DNA of 5,338 nt from SZUA-36 sp041570235 (GTDB lineage Bacteria; Pseudomonadota; Gammaproteobacteria; Xanthomonadales; SZUA-36). Under the pieces are notes generated by a model. The model did no database searches, was not told the DNA's origin, and saw nothing but the letters and a program-made list of their open reading frames with translations. Made by a program: the position numbers and the translations under genes. Location: NCBI GenBank assembly GCA_041570235.1, contig JBFFWN010000234.1, forward strand, positions 1 to 5,338, read 5' to 3'. Positions 5,232 to 5,338 of this stretch are shown here, in pieces (positions within the stretch are counted from its first letter, which is position 1; every line of letters begins with the position of its first letter).

Positions 5232-5295
5232 TTCATACTCCAGAATAGGTTTTGGCGATGTTTTATCGTCGTTGTAAACCAAAAGGAGATATGAA

Positions 5296-5338
5296 ATGAG
5301 TGATGTCATGAACAAGGCCAAATGGGTGGAGTTGTTTC
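5296..5338 (+). CDS. Start of an unidentified protein, cut by the window edge
   Basis: Only the first 14 codons are present, reading MSDVMNKAKWVELF. AGGAG at 5284-5288, seven bases before the ATG at 5296, is the best ribosome binding site in the window and decides this start. An ATG at 5291 hits a stop after two codons, and a later in-frame ATG at 5308 is farther from the binding site. The segment does not match the start of AtpB, which would be expected after atpI. Too little is present to name the family. Confidence 0.65.
   Translation, partial: MSDVMNKAKWVELF

Noticed and set aside
5112..5321. 69-residue minus-strand open frame at the right end
   Set aside because: It overlaps the promoter, ribosome binding site and start of the + strand gene and shows no family features.

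Overview
The window looks like chromosomal DNA of a gammaproteobacterium. The evidence is the gene order rsmG (gidB) - parA - parB - atpI on one strand, with proteins that match these families closely in motifs and length. In many gammaproteobacteria this block reads mnmG-rsmG-parA-parB-atpI-atpB and lies near the replication origin. Here the usual outer neighbours, mnmG and atpB, are absent from the window, and two other genes are present: a lipoprotein gene before rsmG and an OsmC-family gene between parB and atpI.

Layout. 1-505 has no credible gene. It holds a 20-base direct repeat (44-63 and 368-387) and a 200-base element (164-363) bounded by a perfect 26-base inverted repeat and filled with small hairpins. 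506-1138 encodes a lipoprotein of unknown function. 1158-1790 is rsmG, 1819-2604 parA and 2751-3632 parB. 3749-4183 is an OsmC-like thiol peroxidase-type protein and 4298-4660 is atpI. 4661-5295 has no gene. It carries two long hairpin elements (4714-4860 and 4915-5028) that together look like one inserted unit, 4714-5039, flanked by a perfect 8-base direct repeat. A new gene with a strong ribosome binding site starts at 5296 and runs off the right edge.

How the genes fit together. RsmG modifies 16S rRNA. ParA and ParB form the chromosome partition system, with a possible promoter for parA inside the 3' end of rsmG and another ahead of parB. OsmC probably detoxifies organic hydroperoxides, and AtpI is the accessory membrane protein of F-type ATP synthase assembly. 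All complete genes and the partial one are on the + strand; the first six may be read as one or several overlapping transcripts.

The most unusual content is the set of structured repeats outside the gene block. All three hairpin elements begin with a form of AGCCGGGG and end with its complement (with an extra A in the third), and all contain small internal hairpins whose loops share the core ACATCC(N)TGT. This points to one family of short, non-coding, probably mobile elements. No transposase is present in the window.
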